Origin: Cynocephalus volans
Taxonomy: Eukaryota > Chordata > Mammalia > Dermoptera > Cynocephalidae
Direction: 5' to 3'
Assembly: GCF_027409185.1 (NCBI RefSeq)
Contig: NC_084472.1
Span: 89,482,427 to 89,546,426 of the forward strand
Length of the DNA: 64,000 nt
The position numbers and the translations under genes were made by a program. Shown here one piece after another: positions 21,685-31,814 of this stretch (position 1 is its first letter; each line of letters starts with the position of its first letter). A model generated the notes under the pieces. That model had not been told where the DNA came from and searched no databases. It saw only the letters and a program-made list of their open reading frames with translations.

Positions 21685-21867
21685 CGGGGGGGGGGGGGAG
21701 GGAAGAAGATATAACAACCACAATTATTTGAAGTTGATACAACAAGCAAACAGAAAGGACATTGTTGGGGGGGAGGGGGGGAGGGAGAAGGGAGGGAGGT
21801 TTTGGTGATGGGGAGCATTAATCAGCTACAATGTATATCGACAAAATAAAATTAAAAAAAAAAAAAA
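21629..21867 (+). other. L1 3' UTR with (CA)n and G-rich tracts
   Basis: After the ORF2 stop come a CA repeat (about 21644-21680), a run of 13 G (21686-21698), a second G-rich purine tract (21766-21800), GGTGATGGGGAGCATTAATC, and the tail AATAAAATTAAA plus poly(A). A polypurine tract is a conserved feature of mammalian L1 3' UTRs. Confidence 0.85.
21644..21680 (+). repeat. (CA)n microsatellite
   Basis: About 18 CA units within the L1 3' UTR; likely variable in length between copies. Confidence 0.95.
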
Positions 21868-21883
21868 AAAAGTTCCTGATACA
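21868..21883 (+). repeat. 16-bp target duplication, right copy
   Basis: AAAAGTTCCTGATACA, identical to 20179-20194; its first bases merge with the poly(A) tail. Confidence 0.88.
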
Positions 21884-22343
21884 AACAGAGAGGGTCTATA
21901 TGCCGATCGGTCCTGAAAGTCTTCTTTTAGCATTGCCTAAATAGTGCAGGGTTGGGTGCAAGACACAAAAGCATTTCAGAAGCATGTAAATAAGGTGTAG
22001 AGATAAGGATGAGATAAAATAAAATAAGATAAGGATATTCGGAAGGCCCTTGTTTAGAAGGTTGCCTACCAGAGGTGGAAGGGACAGCTTCACTTTGCTG
22101 AGGGAAACGAGGTGGTAAGAACCCTCTGCTGGAAGACCTCCACTTGTCCTGACCCAGAGAGAAGGTGTTAACATAACTTAATGGGAGGTCATCAGGCTGA
22201 GATGGCTTCGGTGCCCTGGACTCCTATGTAAACAAAATGAAACAAGCTTAGCCAATCACAAGAGGCCAACTGAGGAGCAGTTATGTAATCAGGGATTTCC
22301 CACCAAGACAGTCCAAATAAGGCAACTGCTCAAATTTTAAATA
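21884..22343. other. No supported feature
   Basis: Continuation of the locus in which the twin-primed L1 landed. No gene or repeat recognised. Confidence 0.4.
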
Positions 22344-22359
22344 ATCAAATAATTTCTTT

Positions 22360-22504
22360 TTTTTTTTTTTTTTTTTTGTCCTTTTCGTGACCGGCACTCA
22401 GCCAGTGAGTGCACCGGCCAGTCCTATATAGGATCCGAACCCGCGGCGGGAGCGTCGCAGCGCTCCCAGCGCCGCACTCTACCAAGTGCGCCACGGCTCG
22501 GCCC
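22360..22504 (-). mobile_element. tRNA-Ile-derived SINE, GC-rich hybrid type
   Basis: The minus strand reads GGGCCGAGCCGTGGCGCACT (modified tRNA start), a GC-rich middle (GAGCGCTGCGACGCTCCC) in place of the anticodon arm, GCGGGTTCGGATCC (B box), CCTATATAGGACTGGCCG, then a shortened second tRNA-like unit ending GCCGGTCACG and a poly(A) tail (plus-strand T run 22360-22377). Flanking 16-bp duplications ATCAAATAATTTCTTT are perfect (22344-22359 and 22505-22520). Same type as 34848-34997. Young. Confidence 0.92.
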
Positions 22505-22690
22505 ATCAAATAATTTCTTTACTCTCTTCCGCCATCAACCTATCATACAGCCCCTCCCTTCAAGCTCCTCTGGTGGAGCTTGAATTGGAGCTGCCCAATT
22601 CCTGAATCACTGTTTGCTCAAATAAATTCTAAAATTTTAACGTGCCTCAGTTTATCTTTTAACAAAGGTTTGACCCCTTCCTGAAATGTA

Positions 22691-22781
22691 TTTTTGTTGT
22701 TGTTGTTTGTTTGTTTTTGATGGGACCCTTGACTTTGGTCGTCAGCACCATGCTCTAATCAAGTGAGCTCACTGGCCACCC
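22691..22781 (-). mobile_element. tRNA-Ile-derived SINE, older, minus strand
   Basis: The plus strand shows GGACCCTTGACTTTGGTCG, TCAGCACCATGCTCTAATC and AGTGAGCTCACTGGCCA, the reverse complement of the tRNA-Ile SINE with several changes; the T-rich tail is broken into (GTT)n. A short duplication CCTGAAATGT lies at about 22681-22690 and 22782-22791. Confidence 0.75.
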
Positions 22782-22791
22782 CCTGAAATGT

Positions 22792-24040
22792 GTTTGAATT
22801 ATGACGTGAACCCTAAGTGATGGTGCGGACTCAGTGTAGACTGTTGGGCATTTTGGTCTCTGCATCACCAATTGCCCTTTGTGACCTGCTGTCCTAAGAA
22901 ATTCAAACTGAAATTCAATTTAGGTTACCCTCTGCTGATTAGGGGAAGTTGCCCTGGGTTTGAAAGTTCAAGGCAGAAGCTCACACCTTCCCACCAACTC
23001 CTCAGGAGATTCAACAAGAGAGATCTTGCCCTGTGTGGGGCCCAGGCCACAGCAAGGCCTCCTCCTTGGGCTGATTCAGCTGAATTTCCTCCCAGCATAT
23101 GCTGTCCTTGCATCAAGACATTGACAGTGGACAGTCAAACACAGATCTCCCCTAGGGTCTGGCCCTTCACTGTTTATCTTCCGGCTATTTCTGCTGAGAG
23201 CCTGTGCTGACTCTGGAAAAGTGAAACCTGCTCCCAAGAGACCTAGACTACTTGCTGCTTCACAAACACACAGCTTCACCTGGCATAGAAGGTGGCAGGA
23301 AAGTCAACAGTGAAGACTGTTCACCTCCAAGGGTCTCTAGATGGTTTGATCCTTGCCTCCCAGGGCTTAACTACCTTTTATTACTTTGCTCATCTCCTGG
23401 GTACATGAAAAATATTTCTGCTGAGGACAGGACGCCCAGCCGAATGGGAGTTTATTGCTGGCTAAATCTCTGACCTGATCAAGAAGGCTCGTCTGCTTTC
23501 TGCTCAGACTCCTCCTGCTCTATGGTTGAACGCTCATGACATGTGCTTGAATCGTCCCCTCTGGAGAAAGCCTGGAACCAGGAGAGAGGTGGCATTACAA
23601 TTGGAAGAGGCCAGCCTCTGTGTGATCAGCAGGCAGCTGTGAGCCTGCCAGCCAGACAGAAGTGGTGGCAATGGGGACACTCCGAGGTTGGGGGGATGGA
23701 GGGAGGTGGAACTCTTGGCAAGAAAAGCATTCATCATGTTGCCTAAGTTATGACCCCTTGCAACCACAGAAATTCACTAAAATCAAAGTGTTGAAGAACA
23801 TGTGACTCATAGTTGCTTTTTTAAAATTCCCCTAGCAAAACTTTACTGTAGCCAGCAAGACTGGGGGAGTTGGTGCCAGCCTAGTGAACCATCCAGGTTA
23901 CTAGCTGGGTTTCAGCCACATGTCCACAGATTAGCCATGTGATCTTTTATAAAGTGTTAAAAGCAAAACCTCTGACCTGTCTTGTCCTGACCCCACTCTT
24001 AACACGACGTCTCTCCTTCCTGTTTCTCACAGTTCATCCA
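22792..24040. other. No supported gene or repeat
   Basis: About 1.2 kb of mixed composition. Open frames up to 112 codons (for example 22872-23210) show no domain or conserved motif and overlap on both strands. Confidence 0.4.
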
Positions 24041-24130
24041 GCCTAGCCGGTTAGCTCATTTGGTTAGAGCACAGTCTTATAACACCAAGGTCACGGGTTC
24101 AGATCCCTGAACCGACCAGCCATAAAAAAG
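24041..24130 (+). mobile_element. tRNA-Ile-derived SINE, monomer
   Basis: CTAGCCGGTTAGCTCATTTG, TTAGAGCACAGTCTTATAAC, ACCAAGGTCACGGGTTCAG and ATCCCTGAACCGACCAGCC match isoleucine tRNA along its length, followed by a short A-rich tail. It is not a working tRNA: the anticodon loop is changed and the acceptor ends do not pair fully. Confidence 0.88.
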
Positions 24131-24632
24131 TGAATCATCTTTGTCAAGAAGTTCGATGAAAACTGAGTTTGTGGCTGTTCTTACTTTAATCAGAGTCAAG
24201 CCCTCTGGAAGGAAGGCAATCACTAAGCAGCATGAGAAGTGGGGGAAGAGTATAAGAGTTGGCTGTGTGATCGCAACAAAAAGCAAACAAACAACAAGAA
24301 AAATGATAAGTCAAACTGCATGCAAGCAAGTCCACCAAGAATTTTTGCTGCTGTTTGTGATATTTTTAGGAAGAAAAAAAATAAATAAATAAGTATAGTG
24401 CTATGGTTCCCATTTTACATGTAGAAAACCTAAGAAGTAGAAATAATTTTTCCCAAAGTCACTTTGTTAAAAACAAATGGAGAAGTATGATATTAGATAT
24501 TTTCTGGAAGAATGTGGAGAATAAACAAACTGTTCATGGAGGTTAAATATTCTGACCTCCAGATCAGATTCAGCTAAGAAACACTATTACTTTTACATAT
24601 GTCTCAGTCTTCATGTCAAAATTTAGATGCAG
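24131..24632. other. No supported feature
   Basis: AT-rich, no recognisable element; an A-rich tract at about 24366-24392. Confidence 0.4.
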
Positions 24633-24801
24633 GGCTGGCCCCGTGGCTCACTCGGGAGAGTGCGGTGCTGGTAGCACTGAGGCCGCGGGTTCGGATCCTA
24701 TATAGGGATGGCCCGTTCTCTCACTGGCTGAGCATGGTGCAGACCACACCGTGCTGAGGGTTGCGATCCCCTTACCGGTCAGAAAAAAAAAAAAAAAAAA
24801 A
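24633..24801 (+). mobile_element. tRNA-Ile-derived SINE, dimer
   Basis: First unit GGCTGGCCCCGTGGCTCACTC with B box GCGGGTTCGGATCC; spacer CTATATAGGGATGGCC; second unit CTCACTGGCTGAGCATGG through GATCCCCTTACCGGTCAG; then a poly(A) of about 19. The short duplication TTAGATGCAG is at 24623-24632 and 24802-24811. Confidence 0.93.
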
Positions 24802-24942
24802 TTAGATGCAGCTGGAACTTTAACACATTAGTTGCTGATCCATGCTCTAGGCAGGTTTTCTAGTCGCTTATCTTTGAAAATCTGAACCTTTTGTTCAAGT
24901 CAATTGGTTTCTCTGAAACATGATATTGCTGCCCAGTAGTCA

Positions 24943-25345
24943 CTGTAGTACTCTGTGTTGTTTATAACAAAATACCTGGAACTGGGTGATTTGTAAGAAA
25001 ACAAAATTTATTGCTTACAGTTTCGGAGGCTGGGAGGTCCCCAGTGCAGGGAACACATCTGGTAAAAGTCTTGGTGGTGGTGACAGTGGCCTAGGGGTCT
25101 CAGATGGCAGAAATGGTGGAGCAGAGAGAGAGAGAGAGCTCCTCCTGCCCTCTCCTTTCAAAGCCCTCAGAACCATGCCCACGACCACCATTAAACCACC
25201 AATTTAATCACCTCTTCAAGGCCCCATCTCTCAGTTATCATAATAGGATTGCCCACCCTCTTAACACTGTCACAGTGTGGGTCAAGCCTTCAACACATTA
25301 AACTTTTGGGGGGACACAATTCAATACATAATAGTCACCATTAGG
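24943..25345 (-). mobile_element. Old MaLR LTR (MST/THE1-like), minus strand
   Basis: Plus-strand order TTTATAACAAAATACCTGG, ACTGGGTGATTTGTAAG, TTATTGCTTACAGTTTCGG, AGGCTGGGAGGTCC, TTAATCACCTCTTCAAGG, AACACATTAAACTTTTGG and GGGGGACACAATTC is the known reverse-complement pattern of these LTRs. An (AG)n run of 8-9 units sits at about 25121-25138. Confidence 0.78.
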
Positions 25346-25854
25346 CAGTTTGTTTTTTTTTTTTTTGCTTTAAGGGATAGCAGAGAAAATGATATTAGCA
25401 TTTTAGGGTGGGTTTTATTTACCCATATGTAAATACATATATCACTTAATCTAAAAAATATTTGTATTATTCAAGTGAAGATTACAGAGATCTTTTTGAA
25501 CATCTACTTTGTCTCAACTAGTTTGAAATTCAGAAGTAGCAACTCCATAGCAATTCAACCTCCTCCTACTTTATTATATCATACTAGATTCACCTTAAAG
25601 AGGCACCATGGCTTTCAACCAATTTAGGGTAGAATATCACAAATCTCTAGACTGAGTATTACACTTAATACTCACTAGTCAAATAAAAGCAAAGTATTGT
25701 AATGTTATGACACCTCCGAATATTAAAAGCAGACTCACGGCTGCTAAGTTGAAGTGTAGAGACTGGTATTCTTTTCTTTCTTCTTATCATGTAGGGCAGC
25801 ACATCCCAGTCAAGTTGATTGCAAAGTAAAATGACAACTATATGGTGGATCGGA
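25346..25854. other. No supported feature
   Basis: AT-rich; a T run at about 25352-25366 has no recognisable body next to it. Confidence 0.4.
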
Positions 25855-26075
25855 CTTGGGTATCACACAGACTGGATTCTCATTCCAGTCCTTGCACACA
25901 CGAGCTGTGTGACTTTGGGTAGTTTGCATACTCAGAGTTTCAGTTTCCTCAGCTGTAAAGGAGAGGTTAGCACCTACATGTTATGCTTGATGCGGGGATA
26001 AAAGAGCATCCACACAAAATGCCATTGGCAGCACCTGGTCCTTACAGCAGGTGGCATTCAACAAATGCTTGCACT
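25855..26075 (+). mobile_element. MIR SINE
   Basis: CACACAGACTGGATTCTCAT, AGCTGTGTGACTTTGGGTAG, AGTTTCAGTTTCCTCAGC, TAAAGGAGAGGTTAGCACC and ATTCAACAAATGCTTGC are in MIR order. Confidence 0.82.
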
Positions 26076-26499
26076 GCAAAACTGGAAATACGCAGGTATA
26101 AAAAGTAGTCTAGGAAGAGACTGAATTGGACACTTTGGTTATGCAAAAAAGAGGTTGGAAGGGTGTCAAATCTTGTGGCACACATTTGGAGCTTTATGCC
26201 TCTGAGATATTTGCAGAACATAAATAGCTTTAAGAGAACAGTGTAGATGTCTGCTTATTCCTCTACCACAGAACTTCCTCCCCTTTTCTGAGATTTCTGG
26301 ACAGTGCCTTTTACAGCTCTAATAATGCAATTCTCTCCCTCTTGTTTGGCCCATTCTAATAGTTACAAAACAGTATTTCATCAGCAGACGCTACTGCAGT
26401 TTGTATGAAAATTACAAACTGAAAATTCCTCTAAGATTACGTAATGAGTTTTTCTGAAGGACAGAAGAACTATGTTAAGTTTAAAATTCTACAGTGAAT
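26076..26499. other. No supported feature
   Basis: No long frame or recognised repeat. Confidence 0.35.
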
Positions 26500-26683
26500 G
26501 ATAACTACTTGCTGCAATGCCTGTTACTTACTCTCTATTACATTTATATACCTATTTGTTTTCCGTATTCGAGTGTAAATCACCTGAGGGCATAAACTGT
26601 GTCACTCGTTCCCTGCACCCCTGGTGCCTAGATCAGCACACAGTACACAGTAGATGCTCAATAAATACTTTAACTGAAAAAAG
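26500..26683 (+). mobile_element. L2 LINE 3' end
   Basis: GTGTAAATCACCTGAGGGC, AAACTGTGTCACTCGTTCCC, CCTGGTGCCTAGATCAGC, ACACAGTAGATGCTC and AATAAATACTTTAACTGAA give the classic L2 terminal order. Confidence 0.85.
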
Positions 26684-26749
26684 TACCAAGAATAAATATT
26701 GGTAGACATAAAAACACATATGAATACAATCTACTGACATGGTCAGGAC

Positions 26750-27170
26750 CTCAAAATTCAAGCTCCAGCTATCAAAACCCTCCCCATCTTTTAAAGCCCA
26801 GCTGGGGAGCAATGCAACTTCTTCCCTGGAACTCCCCTGATCCTTCCACAACCCTAAGATATAATCTTCCCCACTTCTGAGTTCCCATAGCACTTTGTAC
26901 CTCTTCTTTTAGAACATTTGTCACTTTCTGCCTTGTGTTATCATCCGCTCAGTGACTTAGATATAAATTAACTCCTGCTGGCTGGTTAGCTCAGTTGGTT
27001 AGAGTGCAGCCTTGTAACACCAAGGTCAAGGGTTTGGTTCTCCCTAACAGCCAGCTGCCAAAATAAAAAAATAAATAAATTCCTGCAGGTTCATTGCTGT
27101 GTCATCCTTCAGTGTCCCACAGTGCCAATAAACTGAAGGTCCTCACCAAATGCTTGTTGAATTCTCTCTC
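26750..27170 (+). mobile_element. L2 LINE 3' end, split by a SINE
   Basis: CCCTCCCCATCTTTTAAAGC, CTTCTTCCCTGGAACTCCCC, CCCATAGCACTTTGTACCTC and CTTTCTGCCTTGTGTTATC run to 26978; after the SINE it continues with AGTGCCAATAAACTGAAGG and AAATGCTTGTTGAATTC. The SINE is therefore younger. Confidence 0.78.
26979..27080 (+). mobile_element. tRNA-Ile-derived SINE, monomer
   Basis: TGGCTGGTTAGCTCAGTTGG, TTAGAGTGCAGCCTTGTAAC, ACCAAGGTCAAGGGTTTGG, TTCTCCCTAACAGCCAGC, then AAAATAAAAAAATAAATAAAT. Flanks: AATTAACTCCTGC before and AATAAATTCCTGC after, a diverged duplication, so an older copy. Confidence 0.88.
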
Positions 27171-27489
27171 CCCTATCTAATAGCTGAGCTCTAAAATCTT
27201 AAAATTTATTTATTTACAACAGGAGAAAAGCATACCAACTTATTTAGTATACACTTAACACGACAAAAAGCCTTCATAAGGAAATGAAGACACAAAGTTA
27301 GAGATAAACACTTAAATGCTGAATTGGATGAAGAGTCGTAAATTATGGAAATGTGACAAGGCAGAGGGGCTCGGGCTCAGATAGGTAACTAAATTTAAAA
27401 AAAATTTTTTTAAAGTAGCTTCAAACCCCTTCTGGAAATAGGTATATTCACAACAAGACGACAATAGGAAAATATTGAACTTCATATAC
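27171..27489. other. No supported feature
   Basis: AT-rich; no recognised element. Confidence 0.35.
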
Positions 27490-27690
27490 TAGAAGGATAC
27501 TGCCTGGAGTTGCATCTGGGCTCCATCATTTATTTGCTGCTGAACCATGGTCAAGTTGCTTTGCCTCTCTGTGCCTCAGTTCCCACAAGTACACAATGGG
27601 GATAGTAAGAGTACCTAACAATCTGGGTTGGAGACAACATATGTAGAGGCCTTTGAAGAGAGCTTGTTAGATAGTGAACAGCGATAACTG
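27490..27690 (+). mobile_element. MIR SINE
   Basis: ACTGCCTGGAGTTGCATC, CTCCATCATTTATTTGCTGC, CATGGTCAAGTTGCTTTGCC, CTGTGCCTCAGTTCCCAC and AATGGGGATAGTAAGAG are in MIR order. Confidence 0.8.
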
Positions 27691-28397
27691 TCATAACAAT
27701 GACATAAGAGTCAAAGAAAGATTCCTACTTTACATCCAGATGCTCAAAAGAATATCAGACATTGGAGATGGGGAAGCAGGGCACATGGCTACGCTGGCTC
27801 TTCCTCTTCTGTTCTGCAGTCCCCACTCTAACCGCATGGTCCACCTCCTTTTTTTTCTTTGAAAGTTTCTTCTGTTCTTGTAAGATTCATCTATGCCTGA
27901 AAAAGTCCCATTTCTCTCTGCCTTGCTGCCCACCTTGCTTACTGTCCCAGATACTCACTGCTTTAGCCTTCTCCTGCCCCACCTTCAGCCAGCCCTGAAT
28001 CAGCAGGAAAAATTTCACACGTGATATTCTGAAGTTCAACCCTCAGGTTGAACTTCAGAATTATTACCTAATTCTGCTTTTAGTCATTCATGTCTTTCAG
28101 TTCACAGAAACTTTGAGTCTACTACCTTCTCACTGCTGACCTAAATAATATTTCTTGATTTTTAAATATAATACAAAGTTCATTTTTATAATAATCATGA
28201 GTCATCACAGAAGCTAATGAACTTGGGAATTCTGTGAGACCATCCAAGCATATAAAGCCTATTTTCCAAGGTCCCTTGTTCTTAGCTCAAGGCTGCAGAA
28301 ATCAGAACATAATGGAACTTGACTTGAGCCTACATTTGCATCATGTCTTAATAATTATGAGTTATAAATCAAGCTAACAAATAGTTAAATAAAATAT
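27691..28397. other. No gene seen; contains a perfect hairpin
   Basis: No coding frame with a recognisable product. The inverted repeat at 28026-28061 is listed separately. Confidence 0.4.
28026..28061 (+). repeat. Perfect 16-bp inverted repeat with a 4-nt loop
   Basis: The left arm ATTCTGAAGTTCAACC (28026-28041) and the right arm GGTTGAACTTCAGAAT (28046-28061) are exact reverse complements around the loop CTCA. There is no U-run or tail and no recognised repeat around it. It could form a cruciform or an RNA hairpin. Confidence 0.95.
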
Positions 28398-28505
28398 GGG
28401 CTGACTGGTTAGCTCAGCTGGTTAGAGCACAGCCTTGTAACCCCAAGGCCACTGGTTTGGATTCCCATACCCACCAGCCGCCAAAAAAAAAAAAAAAAAA
28501 AAAAA
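28398..28505 (+). mobile_element. tRNA-Ile-derived SINE, monomer
   Basis: GGGCTGACTGGTTAGCTCAG, TTAGAGCACAGCCTTGTAAC, CCCAAGGCCACTGGTTTGG, ATTCCCATACCCACCAGCCG and a pure A tail of about 23. Confidence 0.9.
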
Positions 28506-29129
28506 GAATTCTCAGACTTCTTGGCACTCTGTATAGGAATGTGGTGACAGAGGGAGAGCTGGCTTCAGCCCCAGGCCAACTCCCTTCTCTTTCATCCCAG
28601 CCCCATCCCTCCCTTCAGGGAGGACTCCCAGGATCCCATTCAAGCTCCATGCAAACATCCTCTCCCCCTTTGTACAGCAGCACCTTGGGTACCTGTTGGG
28701 CAGGCACAGTCTGTCCTTTGAAGATAGGCCCATGGAAGAGGCCTTGCAGGTTCAGGAATACTGGACAGGGTCTTGCATACCCAAAGTGTGGTCTAGAAGA
28801 GAAGGTGCAAGTTTGAGGTGGGAGGGAATACAGTTAGTGGTGGGCCAGAGGCACCTTCCAGAGCACAGGATCCAGGGCAGAGCCCTCCTATCCAGATCTG
28901 TGGGTGCAACTGCTCAATCCAGGGGTGCGGGCATCATGTCTTCTCAGTCTCAGCCACAGTGGACAGTTCCACAGAAGCTCAGACTTCCCTTGTGCAACCT
29001 GCATCCATCTTGATCTCAATCTTTCTGCCCCAAGACCATCTCCAGCATTGTAGGAGTTGGCCTGCCCATGAACACAGCCCAGAAACACTAGGAAGTTAAC
29101 ACCCTCAGGGGAAGTCCTCACCCAGTGCC
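28506..29129. other. No gene seen
   Basis: GC-moderate sequence with overlapping unremarkable frames on both strands. It may belong to the old LTR that follows, but I cannot align it. Confidence 0.35.
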
Positions 29130-29490
29130 AGACAAGAACGGGTGGGCGAATGCTCAAGCCTCCCATTGTCTCAGTGGACTGTTCTGGATGGCTTTCGTGA
29201 GCCTCTTGTAAGATCCTGGCAGAAACAAGCCCATAGCAGCAGCCCAACAGCATACCCGTATTTGGGCTTTTCCTTCTTGCCTGTGTCACTCACCCTGCTT
29301 TCTCACTCTTGTTCCTGGGATCACTTTTCAAATAAGTCACCATGTATTGGGAAAGGGCCCCAAAAATCAACTACACTGTATATTCATAAATTAAAAAATA
29401 AATTAAAACAAAGCAAAACAAAACACCAAGTCCTTACCTCAAGCTCTGCTTTTAGGGGCACTCAAGAGAATAAAGGGACAGAGCTAGGAA
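29130..29490 (+). mobile_element. Old LTR, MLT1-like, interrupted
   Basis: CTTGTAAGATCCTGGCAGAA, TGTGTCACTCACCCTGC, TTCCTGGGATCACTTTTC, CAAATAAGTCACC and later CTTACCTCAAGCTCTGC plus TTTAGGGGCACTCAAG match the 3' part of MLT1-type LTRs. An A-rich piece (about 29352-29425) interrupts the match. Confidence 0.6.
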
Positions 29491-31134
29491 CGGGAAGGAC
29501 CAGTCCATTCTACGTATGACCATGTCGTTAGCACATTCTTACTGGTGTCCTTCAGCAGCAATCTTTTAAGAGCTTTGTTTAAGGTAAGAAATATTCTCCA
29601 CAAATTTATATTACAATCTAAACTCCTATAAAAGAGGTTTTTTGGATTTTTTAAAAAGGGGGCAAGCCCTTTGTTTCCATTTTAATGTCTAAATTCCTTT
29701 TGTGGAGACTCACTTTCATGGCTAAAATGCCCTGAATTGACCGTGGAGGGAGGCAGACCAGGAGCAAGAAGCTGTTAAGAGTTTTGATATCAAACATTCC
29801 AATGAAAAAGAGAAAACACAAGTAACCCCTTTTCACAGCTGACCCTCCGACTGAGGATTGCATATATCAGATCCTCCTGGACAGTCTCGTATTTTTGACC
29901 TGATATTCGTGATCACATTCCTACTGTTAAGACCTTTAGATTTCAGAAAATAAGGTCACCATGGAATGAGAAACCTGGTTAGGGTCAAAGGTGCTCTTCT
30001 TTTTCAGATTCTGAACTTGGACATCCATTATTCACCTCCACACTTTAAAAACCTAGGATGGGATGGGTGGTAAGGGGCAGATCAACCTGGGAAACCCCCA
30101 GTCTCAGAGCTGGAAGGAACCTTGGACTAATCCCCCCCGTGTAGCAGATGAAGCTCTGCCACAGGATTATAACCTAAAGTAATCTATTGGGATATTCTAT
30201 AGATTTGGAAAAATAAATCCTAAAACCCTCAAACATACTGCAACCATTTGCTATTTAATAATGTTTTCAACATCAAGGGGTATTTTGTACCGTAAACTGG
30301 AGTCAGAGAAGTCTCTGCAAGGTGGGAGCTTAAGGAGTTCACTTCATTATCTGTGCTGTCCCCAAGTGGTGAAGAGAAGATAGTACACCCACCTGGGGAA
30401 ATAGGCGCCGGTGCACCAGGTAAACAGACACAATCTGAGAATAGACAACTCCCATTCATTATAATCAACGCTACAATAACCTTGTAGGTTTGCTTCTCCT
30501 CTTCAGAAATTACAATATCATGCCTACGGTTACGAATAAACATTTTTCATGTACAAGCACTGGAAAATTTTAATCTCCAGTTATCCAAGGCCATGGATAA
30601 ATGTTTTAAATATACCAACTATAATTCAGCAAACATTTATTGAAACTAACCATGAGTCAACCACTGTCCTAGGCTCTTGGGACAGAAATATCTATAACAC
30701 AGCGCCTTTAGCTGGAGAAACTCACAGTTTTTGCCCTGGAATGAACCACCAACAAATCATTGCAATTCAGTGTGACGTGCACTATAATAGCATTATAATG
30801 ATCTTTTCTTTTTCATATTTTCCCTCAGATGACAATGGTCAAACAAAATGTAAATGGAGGTAACAGAAATACTCTTTTCTCTCCTCCAACACCTACAAAA
30901 TCCTTTCATAACTGCCTCTCTAGGCTCCTCTTCTAAGATGTAAATACCCAAGAAGAAAGAGTCCTTTATCAAATCCACTCTCCCTTACCTGAGGTCAGCC
31001 TGAGGTCACGTGATGCAACTTTCACCAGAAAATTTTGTCCCATCCTCCATAAATCTTTAAATCTCGTCTATGAAAGGCTTTAAAGACATAACAAACGACA
31101 ATGACAAAACACTCTCCTATTATTCACATTTTTT
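29491..31134. other. Mostly unassigned; traces of ancient repeats
   Basis: About 30085-30165 (CAGAGCTGGAAGGAACCTTGG, then GTAGCAGATGAAG) resembles the old MIR3/L3-type block. About 30628-30760 (CAGCAAACATTTATTGAAAC, CACTGTCCTAGGCTCTTGGG) resembles another old mammalian block. Both are weak. No gene is seen. Confidence 0.4.
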
Positions 31135-31417
31135 AAATGTTTTAATTGAAATGCACTGATTGTACATATTTATGGAGTACAGAGTTATATTTCAATGCAT
31201 GTGTACAATGTGTGATGATCAAATCAGGGTAATTAGCAAATTCAGCATCACAAAAATGTATCATTCCCTTGTAATGAGAACATTTAAACTCCTGTCTTCT
31301 AGCTATTTGAGAATATACAACAAATTGTTGTTTTATAGACACCTAGCACTGCTGTATACCACCAGGACTTATTTTCCCTATCTAGCTGTAATTTTGTGTC
31401 CATTAGCCAATCTCTCA
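31135..31417 (-). mobile_element. Old L1 3' UTR fragment
   Basis: Plus-strand order TGTACATATTTATGGAGTAC, CATGTGTACAATGTGTGATG, CAAATCAGGGTAATTAGC, TAGCTATTTGAGAATATAC and TTTGTGTCCATTAGCC is the backward 3' UTR of L1MA/MB-type elements. Confidence 0.75.
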
Positions 31418-31712
31418 CCCAACTGGAAACCATCATGTTAAATGAAGTAAGTCAAGCACAAAAAGGCAAATGCTGCATGATATCACTCATATGTGGAATC
31501 TAAAAAAGAAAAAAGTGGTTCTCATAGAAGTAGAGAGTAGGATAATGGTTACTAGAAGTGGGGATTGGAGGGGTGGGGAGGAAAAATGATGGACCAATGG
31601 AGTACAAAGCTATCTATCCTAAGTGAATCATTGTGCAGTATATGCATGTATTGAAACAATACACTGTACCCCACAAATATGTACAAACAAATGTTAAAAT
31701 AGAAAGAAAAGA
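31418..31712 (+). mobile_element. L1 3' end fragment
   Basis: ACTGGAAACCATCATGTTAA, ATGAAGTAAGTCAAGCAC, TGATATCACTCATATGTGG, TAGAGAGTAGGATAATGGTT and the end GTACAAACAAATGTTAAAAT. End of ORF2 and 3' UTR of a mid-age L1. Confidence 0.8.
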
Positions 31713-31814
31713 ATGAAGTGATGAGGCTAACAAGTATTTTTTTAAATGTGAATAATAGGAAAATGTTTTGTTGTTGTTTGTTTTGGTTCTGTCTTTAAAG
31801 CCCTTCATAGACTG

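Larger units (their letters stand above)
20195..21867 (+). mobile_element. Young L1, 5'-truncated and 5'-inverted (twin-primed)
   Basis: From 20195 to about 20217 the sequence is L1 in minus orientation (TCTTGTATCCTCTCTAATTT, as at about 685-706 of the first L1). From about 20218 it continues as plus-strand ORF2, then 3' UTR and an A-tail of about 18. About 20-25 bp of L1 between the two blocks are missing. Inversion with a small junction deletion and a 16-bp target duplication is the signature of twin priming. Close identity to the first L1 and perfect duplications point to a recent insertion. It carries only about one third of ORF2, so it cannot move by itself. Confidence 0.93.

Noticed and set aside
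24041..24120. Functional isoleucine tRNA genes at this and the other SINE sites
   Set aside because: Changed anticodon loops, unpaired acceptor ends, A-rich tails and target duplications show that they are SINEs.
28457..28816. 119-codon frame beginning in a lysine run
   Set aside because: The lysines come from the poly(A) tail of a SINE; the rest has no motif and is overlapped by other frames.
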